From positions 1 through 15,994 of the forward strand of contig JAGHTV010000202.1 of NCBI GenBank assembly GCA_018065165.1: 15,994 bases of DNA, given 5' to 3'. The stretch's first letter is position 1; every line of letters begins with the position of its first letter. The position numbers and the translations under genes are program-made. This document shows, piece after piece, positions 1-7,800 of the stretch. The notes beneath the pieces are model-generated. The model was given only the letters and a program-made list of their open reading frames with translations, was not told where the DNA came from and searched no databases. This DNA is from Candidatus Sodaliphilus fimicaballi (GTDB lineage Bacteria; Bacteroidota; Bacteroidia; Bacteroidales; Muribaculaceae).

Positions 1-1
1 T

Positions 2-412
2 GTTAACCGCATGGTCACCATGCTCGACCAGATAATGGCATTGTGTGCCAAGGGCGTCCTGCTCTATCCCGAGACAGCCTTGCCCGACGGTTTCTCGTGG
101 GCCGATGTACGCAAGGTGTGGTCATCGACCGGCGGAATACTGCCCTACTCGCCCCAACTGAGCGACGCTAAGCCCGAGCAGATATCGGCCAACGCGACAA
201 ATTTGGGTGGCTATGAGATGGTTAAACTGCAGATGCAACTGCTCGAGGAGGTGTCGGGCGTGAGCGGTGCAATGCAGGGCAAGGATGTGACCAGCGGCAA
301 CTCGGCACAGCTGTACCAAGCCCAGGCCGACAATGCCAACCTGGCCATGACCGACATCTACGGCACGTTTACCGCATTTCGCCGCCAGCGCGACGCACTG
401 CTATCAACATGA
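2..412 (+). pseudogene. Phage portal protein, C-terminal fragment (prophage relic)
   Basis: The reading frame is open from the window edge, so the 5' end lies outside. The 133 residues from the first visible Met resemble the C-terminal half of portal proteins of Bacteroidetes phages and prophages: a segment like AKGVLLYPETALPDGF, then NATNLGGYEM, then SGVSGAMQGKDVTSGNSAQLY and a final FTAFRRQRD. Portal proteins form the dodecameric ring through which DNA enters the capsid. The protein stops straight after the RRQRD segment, where the relatives I recall continue, and no capsid or protease gene follows; the next gene is the bacterial slyD on the other strand. I therefore read it as the broken edge of a degraded prophage. 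The portal call is from motif memory and moderately sure; the truncation is an inference. Confidence 0.55.
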
Positions 413-528
413 CATCAATTCAAAATTAGTTAGTATTTGGTATAACAAGAAAATAGTGGGCAGGCCCACAAAATAATATTACTCCATTTATGAGGTAATT
501 CCATTTTGCTCTGCAAGCAAGCTATTTT

Positions 529-588
529 AAGGGAGGTTCACTATTCGCGGCACCGACCTACGGTCGACTTACCGCTGCTCACTCCCTT
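529..588. repeat. Nested inverted-repeat element
   Basis: Three stems nest inside each other. AAGGGAG (529-535) pairs with CTCCCTT (582-588). GCGG (547-550) pairs with CCGC (572-575). CGACC (554-558) pairs with GGTCG (562-566) around a TAC loop. A competing stem GCTCA/TGAGC overlaps the 3' arm. Its dense small hairpins resemble in style the leader repeats at 10753-11833, but I see no extended sequence identity. It could be a REP-like element, a structured RNA or a phage-end remnant; its function is unknown. Confidence 0.4.
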
Positions 589-652
589 GAGCACGGTTCT
601 TTGCGCAGCAATAAAAACTCAATAAAACATTTTCTTTTTACTGGACAACAAT

Positions 653-694
653 AAGCAGTTAAGGGGCGCCATGCTTGGCACCCCTTAACCGCTT
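653..694 (-). terminator. Probable slyD terminator hairpin
   Basis: An 18-base arm (653-670) and its partner (677-694) surround the six-base loop ATGCTT. Sixteen of 18 positions pair as Watson-Crick. The two exceptions are A-C and C-A mismatches in plus-strand RNA but become U-G and G-U wobbles in minus-strand RNA, so the structure fits minus-strand transcription. It begins about 20 bases after the slyD stop codon. The following minus-strand bases are T-rich (ATTGTTGT) but not a clean T tract. Confidence 0.6.
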
Positions 695-714
695 ATATAC
701 TTACTGTTAACGCA

Positions 715-1281
715 TTAGTTGCAACCGCCGCCGCAATCACCGCAGCCACCGCCACAGTCGCCACAACTGCCACCGCAGCTACCTGCGCAACCGCCCTTGC
801 GGGGGTTGAGTTCCTCGAGCGATGCATCGCGCACTGTGAGCACCTCGCCCACATACTTGATAGTCTCGCCTGCAAGTTGGTGGTTGAAGTCGAGAGTAAC
901 TACATCGCCCTCCATCTTCACTACCTGACCCATAACGCGCATGCCATCGGCAGTCATCATGGGGACCATAGCGCCCAGGTAAACCTTCTCGGTATCAAAC
1001 TCGCCATCAACGAGGAATGTGTCGCGAGGCAGGTCCATAACCAGATTGGGGTCACTCTCGCCAAATGCATCGGCAGGTGCCAGTGTGAAGTCAAACTTAT
1101 CACCTTGCTCCAGACCCTCGATACCAGCCTTGAAAGCTACGAGCATACCGGGGTCAAGGCCAAATACAAATGCATCGGGCTGCTCTTTAGTAAACTTGAA
1201 GATTGATGTCTCCTTGCCGTCTTCTACAACGAAGATTTCGTAAGCAAGTTCTACATATTGCTTGTCTGCAATTTTTGCCAT
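715..1281 (-). CDS. slyD: SlyD-type FKBP peptidyl-prolyl isomerase with Cys-rich metal-binding tail
   Basis: A 188-residue cytosolic FKBP-family cis-trans prolyl isomerase and folding helper. The FKBP part carries the family pattern: a FVFGLDPGMLVAFKAGIEGL segment near residues 38-57, where other SlyD proteins have G.G.L...E.AL.GM, an IF-type insertion around residues 70-125, and DFNHQLAGETIKY near 130-142, corresponding to the conserved DFNHPLAGKTL. Residues about 164-188 are almost only Gly and Cys with a few Asp and Ser (GGCAGSCGGSCGDC and so on), replacing the His/Cys-rich tail through which E. coli SlyD binds nickel. The tail suggests metal binding, but whether it serves a hydrogenase here is unknown. 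The start has an A-rich leader and no Shine-Dalgarno site, usual for Bacteroidetes. I see no promoter box in the 104-base gap from the upstream nuclease-fold gene, so co-transcription with it is possible. Confidence 0.85.
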   Translation of the reverse strand: MAKIADKQYVELAYEIFVVEDGKETSIFKFTKEQPDAFVFGLDPGMLVAFKAGIEGLEQGDKFDFTLAPADAFGESDPNLVMDLPRDTFLVDGEFDTEKVYLGAMVPMMTADGMRVMGQVVKMEGDVVTLDFNHQLAGETIKYVGEVLTVRDASLEELNPRKGGCAGSCGGSCGDCGGGCGDCGGGCN

Positions 1282-1296
1282 TTTGTGTCTTATTTT

Positions 1297-1366
1297 ATTA
1301 AATTCTTAATATCTTAAATTCTTAAGCTCTTAAATTCTTAAGCTCTTAAATTCTTAAGCTCTTAAA
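1297..1366. repeat. 8-base-period TTAA repeat array
   Basis: Three exact copies of the 16-base unit CTTAAATTCTTAAGCT lie at 1313-1328, 1329-1344 and 1345-1360. A degenerate copy precedes them (1297-1312) and a partial CTTAAA follows (1361-1366). Each unit is two related 8-mers, so TTAA recurs every 8 bases. The unit contains the palindrome CTTAAG, so every copy can pair with every other. The array fills most of the gap between the stop of the nuclease-fold gene and the slyD start. It resembles the arrays at 4017 and 4791 (TTCT(C)TAAGCTC is shared). Confidence 0.9.
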
Positions 1367-1385
1367 GCCCAGCGTCCTTAACCCT

Positions 1386-2432
1386 CTATTTAATTTCTTT
1401 TACCAGGAAAATCTCGGTGGGGAAGTGATCGCTGAAACCATTGAGGAACACACCACCCGAGTAGGTGCGCAGGGGATATCCCTGACGGTCGCCCTCGCGA
1501 GTCTTCAAGAAGTCGCGGTTGAGGACCTCGGCACGCAGGAAGGTGAGCTGGGGTTTGTCTTTGCCCTTGGCATACTTGGTGAAGTAGTCGGTCATCATGA
1601 TTTGGTCAAAGAGGTTCCAGTTGCCCTTGTAGGCCAGTGTACCGATGCCCTTGTCGAGCTTCTCCCAGAAGGGGTTGTACATAGCACCGTCAACAGCATC
1701 CTCAATCTTCTTCATGCCACGCATCACCTTGGCGCAACTGTTGTTCTGTGGGTCATCGTTAAGGTCACCCATCATTATCACGCCCTGGTTGGGGTCGTCA
1801 ACGAGCAGTGAGTCGACGATGTGACGCGACAGTGCCGCTGCAGCCTCGCGCAGGTAGCTCGATTGCTCCTCACCGCCCAGTCGAGAGGGCCAGTGGTTGA
1901 CGATAACGCTTACCTTCTCGCCTCCGAGCAAGCCAGTGACTACAAGCTGGTCACGAGAGCGGAAGTTGGGGTTGCTCTCTATTCTCAAGCGATGGTTGTT
2001 GACATTGAGCACCTTGAAGAAGCGGGGATTGTAGAGCAAGCCCACATCCACGCCACGACGGTCGGGGCTGTCGTGATGCACAATCTGGTAGTGCTGAGCG
2101 CGTATCTCGGGTTGCTTAACGAGGTCTTGCAGCACGGTGATGTTCTCAATCTCGCTCACGCCTATGATTGCCGGACCTGTGGGAGTGCCCTGACTGGTCA
2201 TCTGGCTGATGGCGTAGGCCATGTTGTGCTGTTTTTGCCAGTACTTTTCGTTATTCCACTGGCGTGCACCCTTGGGCGAGAACTCAAGGTCATACTGACC
2301 ATTGGTATTGATGGTGTCAAACAGGTTCTCGAGGTTATAGAACATCACGCCATAGACATTGTAGCGACGATCCTGTGCAATGGCAGGAATGAGCAGCAAT
2401 GCTATCATAACGAGCAAAATTGATTTCTTCAT
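1386..2432 (-). CDS. Secreted endonuclease/exonuclease/phosphatase-family protein
   Basis: A 348-residue protein with an N-terminal signal peptide (MKKSILLVMIALLLIPAIAQ, residues 1-20), so it acts in the periplasm or outside the cell. The DNase I-like fold shows its usual catalytic points: NLEN (N33, E35), SEIEN (E94, E96), DRRGVDVGLLY (124-134), NHWPSR (H180), GDLNDDP (D223, N225), FDQI (D276) and the terminal SDHFP (D335, H336). The metal-binding and His residues of this superfamily therefore appear intact. The superfamily includes nucleases, phosphodiesterases and inositol or sphingolipid phosphatases, and the substrate cannot be read from sequence. Homologues in Bacteroidetes are usually annotated only as endonuclease or hydrolase. 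It has its own promoter (2468-2498), transcribed divergently from the peptidase gene. Confidence 0.85.
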   Translation of the reverse strand: MKKSILLVMIALLLIPAIAQDRRYNVYGVMFYNLENLFDTINTNGQYDLEFSPKGARQWNNEKYWQKQHNMAYAISQMTSQGTPTGPAIIGVSEIENITVLQDLVKQPEIRAQHYQIVHHDSPDRRGVDVGLLYNPRFFKVLNVNNHRLRIESNPNFRSRDQLVVTGLLGGEKVSVIVNHWPSRLGGEEQSSYLREAAAALSRHIVDSLLVDDPNQGVIMMGDLNDDPQNNSCAKVMRGMKKIEDAVDGAMYNPFWEKLDKGIGTLAYKGNWNLFDQIMMTDYFTKYAKGKDKPQLTFLRAEVLNRDFLKTREGDRQGYPLRTYSGGVFLNGFSDHFPTEIFLVKEIK

Positions 2433-2467
2433 ATCGGTTGGGTTGAGTTTCTACTTAATAATTTTGT

Positions 2468-2498
2468 CAAAATTACTGCATTTGCGTCAAAGGTCAAA
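2468..2498 (-). promoter_or_regulatory. Bacteroidetes-type promoter of the nuclease-fold gene
   Basis: On the minus strand a TTTG box (2495-2498) is followed by exactly 19 bases and TAATTTTG (2468-2475). This matches the Bacteroidetes housekeeping sigma consensus TTTG-N19-21-TAnnTTTG. Transcription would start near 2460, giving a leader of about 30 bases before the ATG at 2432. I found no equally good match for the divergent peptidase gene, only TAACTTTA. Confidence 0.7.
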
Positions 2499-2604
2499 AT
2501 GATTTATGATTTATTTTCAAAAACAACCCACAAGATGTATCATTTTATTGAAATTATAACTAACTTTACATTTTGAAAATAAAACCATATAACAATATAC
2601 AGCT

Positions 2605-4008
2605 ATGTTTAGTAAAGAAACTTATGTAGGTCGCCGCGCCGAACTCAAGAAAATGGTAAAAAGCGGCATCGTGCTGTTCTTTGGTAACAACGAGTCTCCC
2701 TGCAACTATCCCAACAACGCATACTACCCCTTCCGTCAGGACTCATCGTTCCTGTACTACTTTGGCCAGGTGCGTGATGGTCTCGTAGGCGTTATCGACA
2801 TCGACAACGACACGGAAATCCTCATAGGCAATGACATCGACATTGAGGACATCGTGTGGTATGGTTCGGTCGACAGCATGGCCGACATGGCCGCTCAGGT
2901 GGGCGTTGCCAATAGTGCCCCTATGAGCGCACTCAAGGAAATCGTTGACGAGGCCAAGGCCAAGGGTCGCACCATCCACTTCCTGCCCCCCTACCGCCAC
3001 GACAACATGATCCAGATTATGGACCTGCTGGGCATCCATCCCAGCCAGCAACGCAAGGCAGCGTCTCACGAACTGCGTATGGCAGTAATCAAGATGCGTA
3101 GCAGCAAGACAGCCGAGGAAATCGAGGAGTTGGAACGCGCAAGCATCATAGGCTACAACATGCACACCACTGCAATGAAGCTGGTTAAGCCCGGCATCAG
3201 CGAGAAGTACATCGCTGGCCAAATCGACGGCATCGCCCTCTCATATGGTGCCAAGACAAGCTTTGCGACCATCTTCTCGCAGCATGGCGAGATCATGCAC
3301 GGCAACCCCTCAGAGGCTCTGCTCGAGGACGGTCGCCTCGTGCTGTGTGACTGTGGTGCCGAGACCGTAAACAACTACTGCAGCGACCACACCCGTACAA
3401 TGCCCGTCAACGGCAAGTTCTCTCAACGCCAACTCGAAATTTACAGCATCGTCGAGGAGTGTCACGACCTGGCACTGAAGGTTGCCGCTCCCGGCGTTAA
3501 ATATATGGATGTACACTTTGCCGTATGCCGTCTCATGACCGAGCGTCTCAAGGAACTTGGTCTGATGAAGGGCGATGTTGACGAGGCTGTAGCTGCTGGT
3601 GCTCACGCCATGTTCCTGCCTCACGGCCTGGGACACATGATGGGTATGGACGTTCACGACATGGAGGGCCTGGAGCAAATCTACGTAGGCTTCGACGAGG
3701 AGACTCGCCCCAATCTGGAACAATTTGGCACTAACTGCCTGCGCATGGGTCGCCGCCTCGAGGAAGGCTTCGTTGTGACCGACGAACCCGGTATCTACTT
3801 CATTCCCGCCCTCATCGACGACTGGCGTGCTAGCGGACACTGCGCCGAGTTCCTCAACTTCGACAAGCTTGAGACCTACAAGGACTTTGGTGGCATACGC
3901 ATCGAGGACGACTTGCTCATCACAGCCGACGGATGTCGCTTCCTGGGCAAAGACCGCATACCCTACCATCCCGCCGACGTAGAAGCCTTCATGGCACAAA
4001 ACAAGTAA
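2605..4008 (+). CDS. pepP: Xaa-Pro aminopeptidase (aminopeptidase P, M24B)
   Basis: A 467-residue metallopeptidase that removes an N-terminal residue preceding proline. No signal peptide, so cytosolic. Residues about 1-170 form the N-terminal creatinase-like domain and 175-467 the pita-bread catalytic domain. All five dinuclear-metal ligands can be placed: D249 (CDCGAE), D261 (SDHTRT), H344 (HGLGH), E394 (DEPGIYF) and E434 (GIRIEDD). H351 in DVHD matches the catalytic His of E. coli PepP. The length agrees with the bacterial family (about 440-470). The start follows an A-rich leader. A repeat array that can fold into a large hairpin begins 8 bases after the stop codon and may terminate the transcript. 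Confidence 0.92.
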   Translation: MFSKETYVGRRAELKKMVKSGIVLFFGNNESPCNYPNNAYYPFRQDSSFLYYFGQVRDGLVGVIDIDNDTEILIGNDIDIEDIVWYGSVDSMADMAAQVGVANSAPMSALKEIVDEAKAKGRTIHFLPPYRHDNMIQIMDLLGIHPSQQRKAASHELRMAVIKMRSSKTAEEIEELERASIIGYNMHTTAMKLVKPGISEKYIAGQIDGIALSYGAKTSFATIFSQHGEIMHGNPSEALLEDGRLVLCDCGAETVNNYCSDHTRTMPVNGKFSQRQLEIYSIVEECHDLALKVAAPGVKYMDVHFAVCRLMTERLKELGLMKGDVDEAVAAGAHAMFLPHGLGHMMGMDVHDMEGLEQIYVGFDEETRPNLEQFGTNCLRMGRRLEEGFVVTDEPGIYFIPALIDDWRASGHCAEFLNFDKLETYKDFGGIRIEDDLLITADGCRFLGKDRIPYHPADVEAFMAQNK

Positions 4009-4016
4009 TTGAGAAA

Positions 4017-4106
4017 CTAGGCTCTCTAAGTTCTCTAAGCTCACTAGGCTTGCTAGGATATCTACATTTTCTTAGAGAACCTAGAGAGCTTAGAAGGCCT
4101 AGAGAA
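4017..4106. repeat. 9-base-period CTAG array, inverted halves
   Basis: Ten consecutive 9-base units run in register. Five forward units (CTAGGCTCT, CTAAGTTCT, CTAAGCTCA, CTAGGCTTG, CTAGGATAT; 4017-4061) are followed by a spacer unit (4062-4070) and four complementary-strand units (CTTAGAGAA, CCTAGAGAG, CTTAGAAGG, CCTAGAGAA; 4071-4106). The two halves can fold into one long imperfect hairpin. Most mismatches are transitions, so many are G-U wobbles in RNA on one strand. The element lies 8 bases after the pepP stop and ends 22 bases before the next ATG, so it could be a terminator, a 5' leader structure or both. Confidence 0.85.
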
Positions 4107-4128
4107 CTTTATTACCTAAATAAAAAAC

Positions 4129-4773
4129 ATGGCAGTTTTAAAGAAACAAAGCAACTGGAATAATCTTTATTTCTATCAAAAAAGCGAAGTATTATACCAG
4201 TTGACCGTCGTCTTTTGCAATCGATTCTTGCCCAAGTATGGCGACCGTACCGTTGACCAAATGGTACAAGCCGCACGCTCGGGGAAACAAAACATTGTAG
4301 AAGGGCTTGCCGATGGTATGACCTCTACCGAGATGCAGCTCAAACTACTTAATGTGGCTAGAGCAAGCTTGCAAGAACTCCATGAAGATTACTGCGACTA
4401 TCTGCAAGCACACAAACTTGTTCAATGGGACTCTTCCCATCCTCGCTTCAAGCCATTACAAGACTACTGCAAAACCAATAATCACATTGAAAAATACAAG
4501 CATTTTTTTGAAAGATGGAATGACGAGGAAATGGCAAACTGTGCCATAACATTGTGTCATATGACCGATGTGCTGATGCTGAGGTACATCAATAAAATTG
4601 AAAAGATTTTTGTTCAAGAAGGAGGAATCAAAGAGCGCATGTATGCTGCACGCACGGGATACCGTAAGCAACAAGATGAACTTTATAAGAAACTTGAACA
4701 AGAAAACTCTCAACTCAAAATTGAGGTCGAAAAATTAAAGCACTTACTTGCACAACACGGCATTGAGTATTAA
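4129..4773 (+). CDS. Four-helix-bundle protein (S23/IVP-like, suffix-domain type)
   Basis: A 214-residue soluble protein. Residues about 12-165 match the four-helix-bundle family related to the 23S rRNA intervening-sequence protein (S23/IVP). Landmarks are LYFYQKSEVLYQLTVVF (13-29), GDRTVDQMVQAARSGKQNI (38-56) and KLLNVARASLQELHEDYCDY (72-91). Residues about 176-208 are a charged, Leu-spaced coiled coil typical of longer Bacteroidetes members. Family members fold as pentameric helical bundles, and the related Avd protein of diversity-generating retroelements is basic and binds nucleic acid. The function of free-standing members is unknown. The gene is set between two 9-base-period CTAG arrays (4017-4106 and 4783-4850), suggesting they form one unit. 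There is no reverse transcriptase nearby, so this is not a retroelement accessory gene. Confidence 0.8.
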   Translation: MAVLKKQSNWNNLYFYQKSEVLYQLTVVFCNRFLPKYGDRTVDQMVQAARSGKQNIVEGLADGMTSTEMQLKLLNVARASLQELHEDYCDYLQAHKLVQWDSSHPRFKPLQDYCKTNNHIEKYKHFFERWNDEEMANCAITLCHMTDVLMLRYINKIEKIFVQEGGIKERMYAARTGYRKQQDELYKKLEQENSQLKIEVEKLKHLLAQHGIEY

Positions 4774-4782
4774 AAGACAATT

Positions 4783-4850
4783 AAAGCCCTCTAGGCTATC
4801 TAAGCTCACTAGGAAAAGTCCTAGAGGGCCTAGCAAGCCTAGAGGGCTTA
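4783..4850. terminator. CTAG-array hairpin, probable bidirectional terminator
   Basis: Two 32-base arms (4783-4814 and 4819-4850) pair around the loop AAAG, with about 25 of 32 positions complementary. The arms consist of the same 9-base units as the array at 4017: CTAG or CTAA starts at 4791, 4800 and 4809 on the left and at 4821, 4830 and 4839 on the right. The hairpin sits between converging genes, 10 bases after the four-helix-bundle stop and 20 bases from the LRR stop. It has TTATTTTA on its plus-strand exit and a T-rich stretch on the minus-strand exit. It can plausibly stop transcripts from both sides. Confidence 0.75.
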
Positions 4851-4870
4851 TTTTATGCAAGGTTTTCTCC

Positions 4871-7800
4871 TTACTTAATCATCTTGGTAGTAACGGTTGA
4901 GCCGTCGGTCATGGTCTTAACCACGAGATTGACGCCGTCAAATGGCTCTTGTGATGCTACACCAGCAAGGTTGTAGTAGGTAACACTTGCCACCTCGGTA
5001 CTAGCATTGAGGTCGTCAACGCCTGTAATTACTTGACTATCGGCAGTCCAGTCGAGATAGAATGTGCTATTGCCCTTGCCATTATTGTAGGTGTACTCAG
5101 CGTGACCCGATGCCTTACCACCGGCGGGTTCTTCTGTGGGAATAAGAACTACGATATTGCCTACAATCTGGTCAGGAGTCATATCGCTGATTGTTGCAGC
5201 CTTTTTCTTTGTTCCATTGACCACGCCACTTACGCCTGTAGTCCACTCAATTGCTTTGTCAACAACAAAACCGTCGGCATTCAGTCTCTCACGTGTATAT
5301 TCCTCTGTTGGCTTAAGTTCATCCTTACTTGTCTTGCTAGCAAGGTATGTATTATAGGTGGTACTTGTGTTATCTCCTGCATTGGGAGTCAACTGGAAGT
5401 AGAACAACTTCGTTGCTGACTTGTCTTGCTTCTTCCAGTTAGCACACTCGGCCACAATTGTACGACCGTTGTCCTGATCCTTGATGGTCACGCCATCAGA
5501 AGCGCCACTGAGGTCGATGCCGTTAATGTGGTTGTGCTCATACTCAATATTTGTAAGGCTGGGCAATGATGTAGGCAGCTTGATGCAGTAAAGGTTGTTA
5601 TTGTTAGCATAAACCTCCTTCAGTGCTGTTGAAGTGAAGTTAAGGTCACTAATCCAGTTACCCTGCTTGGCGTCACACTTCTCGTCATTGCTACAGTCAA
5701 AGTATTCAAGAGCAGTATTTTTTGAAACATCCAAATCTCCTACATGGCAACGAGCCAGATCAAGGTATCTCAGGTTGTTTGTTGCATCATCAACATAAAG
5801 TTCAGCAAGGGTCGCGTTATCATAGCACTTGAGTGTGTCGAGCACCACACATCCATCTAAGTTGAGAGACTTAATTTCACTATTAGATACCCATGCGGTC
5901 ACAAGGCCGTTGTTATGACTCAGGTCAAGACCACTGACACCATATTTATTATTATAAGCGTGAAGATACTTGAGGTTGCTGTTGGCAGTCACATCGAGCG
6001 AAGTAAGGTTAGCGTTGTCCTCGCAGTAGAGCAACTCAAGGTTGGCTGCGGTGTTGAGACCAGCGAGACCCAGATTACCCTGAGCTTGCTGAGAGCGGCT
6101 GTCGCCGTCGTCAGCACGATTATAAGCGCCCTTGTCAATGCGAGCCAGGCCGGTGTTGGGAACATAAACCTGCTTGAGCTCTGGATTGTTGTTCAGCGAC
6201 AGCGAAGTGAGGTTGGTTTTGTCGTTGGCCTGAGCGATAACCAGGTGGGGGCAATCATCGGCAACACACTCAACGAGAGCATCGCAGCCCTTGAGGTTAA
6301 GAGTGTGGCCCACACCAGTGCTACTCCAGTGAGCCCAGTTGTTCTTGGTCCAGTTGCCCGACACGTTGAGGTACTTGAGGTGCTTATTGTTAGTGACACC
6401 TATTGAGTCAAGGTCACTATTGGCAACATTGATGTATTCCAGATTGGGACAGCCGCCACTGCCATTGGGGTTCCACGAGCCCTGCATAGTGTGAGGATCT
6501 TGTCCACGAGTCTCAATCATGCTGATTCGCTTCAGGTCGGGGAAGTAGTGGCCCTCATTGTTGGGGATAAATGCCGCCGACTTCATGCCATTGTAGTCGG
6601 CATAGAATTCCTTGAGCTTATTACAGTTAGTAACGAGAATATAGTGCGGTTCACGATTTTTTGCAGTCTCAGTTGCCTTGGTGGCAAAGTTTGCCATGTA
6701 GTAGTCTTCCGTATGTGCTGTGGGTATATCTTTACGGCCATCTTTTGCAAAATGGTGAATGTTAGTATAACTAATGTCAAGATACTCAAGATTAGGATTA
6801 TACAGCAGGTTAATCATGCGCAAACCTATAGTATCATTGAACTCACCCACATCACCAGGAGTGTGGAATTTCTTATTCACAACGCTGTTGTCGCTATACT
6901 CGGTGATGGTGCGGTTGTTGCGCACGATAAGGGTTTTAAGCTGTGTATTCTTGAATAGGTGGAGTGAGTCCTGGAGCAGGTTGTTGCTCAGGTCAAGATA
7001 CTCAAGACCAGTGAGGTGCTCAAGACTTGAACGACTTTCATCTTTAGTACGCGAACTGGCACTGAACGAAGTGTAAGCATTGCTGAATGTGGTGAACTTG
7101 TTGTGGGCAGCCTTAAGGGTTTTGAGACCTGAACAGCCCTGTGTTGAGTTGCTTTGACCAAGTTCCTCAAACGAGCTGTTCTCAATGTCAAGTGTCTCGA
7201 GGTTGGCAAGACCCTTAATGTAGAGGCCCTGTGCAGCACTGATGCCTTCGTCTGAAGCTGTCTTGGTAAGGTTGGCATTGCCATGCAGGTGAACCTCGGT
7301 GAGGTTAGTGTTGCCAGCAAGCGACAGAGCGCTCATAGCACTGTTCTCAACAGTTACCGAAGTGAGACCATTATTACCCAGGTCAAGACCCTCGAGGGTG
7401 TTGCCACTGAGTGAATACACAGCGGGGAAATTGTTGCTCTGTAGCGAGAGGCAAGTGAAAGGGCCACCCACAGTAGGAACGTCGCTAAACTGGTTGCCGT
7501 CGAGCACCAGAGTCTTGAGCTTAGTACAACCATCAGAAGTAATAGTGGGGATAGAAGTGAGTCCGCTATTTTTAATCGCAACACTAGTAATATTTGCTGC
7601 GCCTGACACATTGATATTTTCAATCGCAGGACAGTTAATCAATGTAAGATCAGAGCCGCTATTAAATGTATTCTTGCTGCCGCCCACACTCAGCGTTTTA
7701 AGGTTTTGGAAACCATCCACCGTGGGAGCAGTTGCTATTTTTGCATCATCAAGGATAAGAACTTCAAGCTTGGGGCAGTTGGCTGGAGTCAACTTGTTTG

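Larger units (their letters stand above)
413..714. other. Non-coding spacer between phage relic and slyD
   Basis: I see no credible gene in these roughly 300 bases. The left part (413-520) is AT-rich and featureless. The middle (about 497-612) is GC-richer and full of small inverted repeats, listed separately as a nested hairpin. The right end (653-694) holds the probable slyD terminator. The spacer marks the boundary between phage-derived and core DNA. I could not identify a tRNA or a clear attachment-site duplication in it. Confidence 0.6.

Noticed and set aside
541..612. tRNA gene in the spacer after the phage relic
   Set aside because: The hairpins are nested rather than cloverleaf. I find neither a T-loop motif nor an acceptor stem.
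1297..1366. CRISPR array
   Set aside because: Units are 8-16 bases with no unique spacers and no cas genes; the same applies to the arrays at 4017, 4783 and 14060.
2540..2604. Promoter of the aminopeptidase gene
   Set aside because: Only TAACTTTA approximates the -7 box, and no TTTG lies at the right distance; too weak to report as a feature.
4129..4773. Diversity-generating retroelement accessory (Avd)
   Set aside because: The fold family is related, but there is no reverse transcriptase, template repeat or variable repeat in the window.
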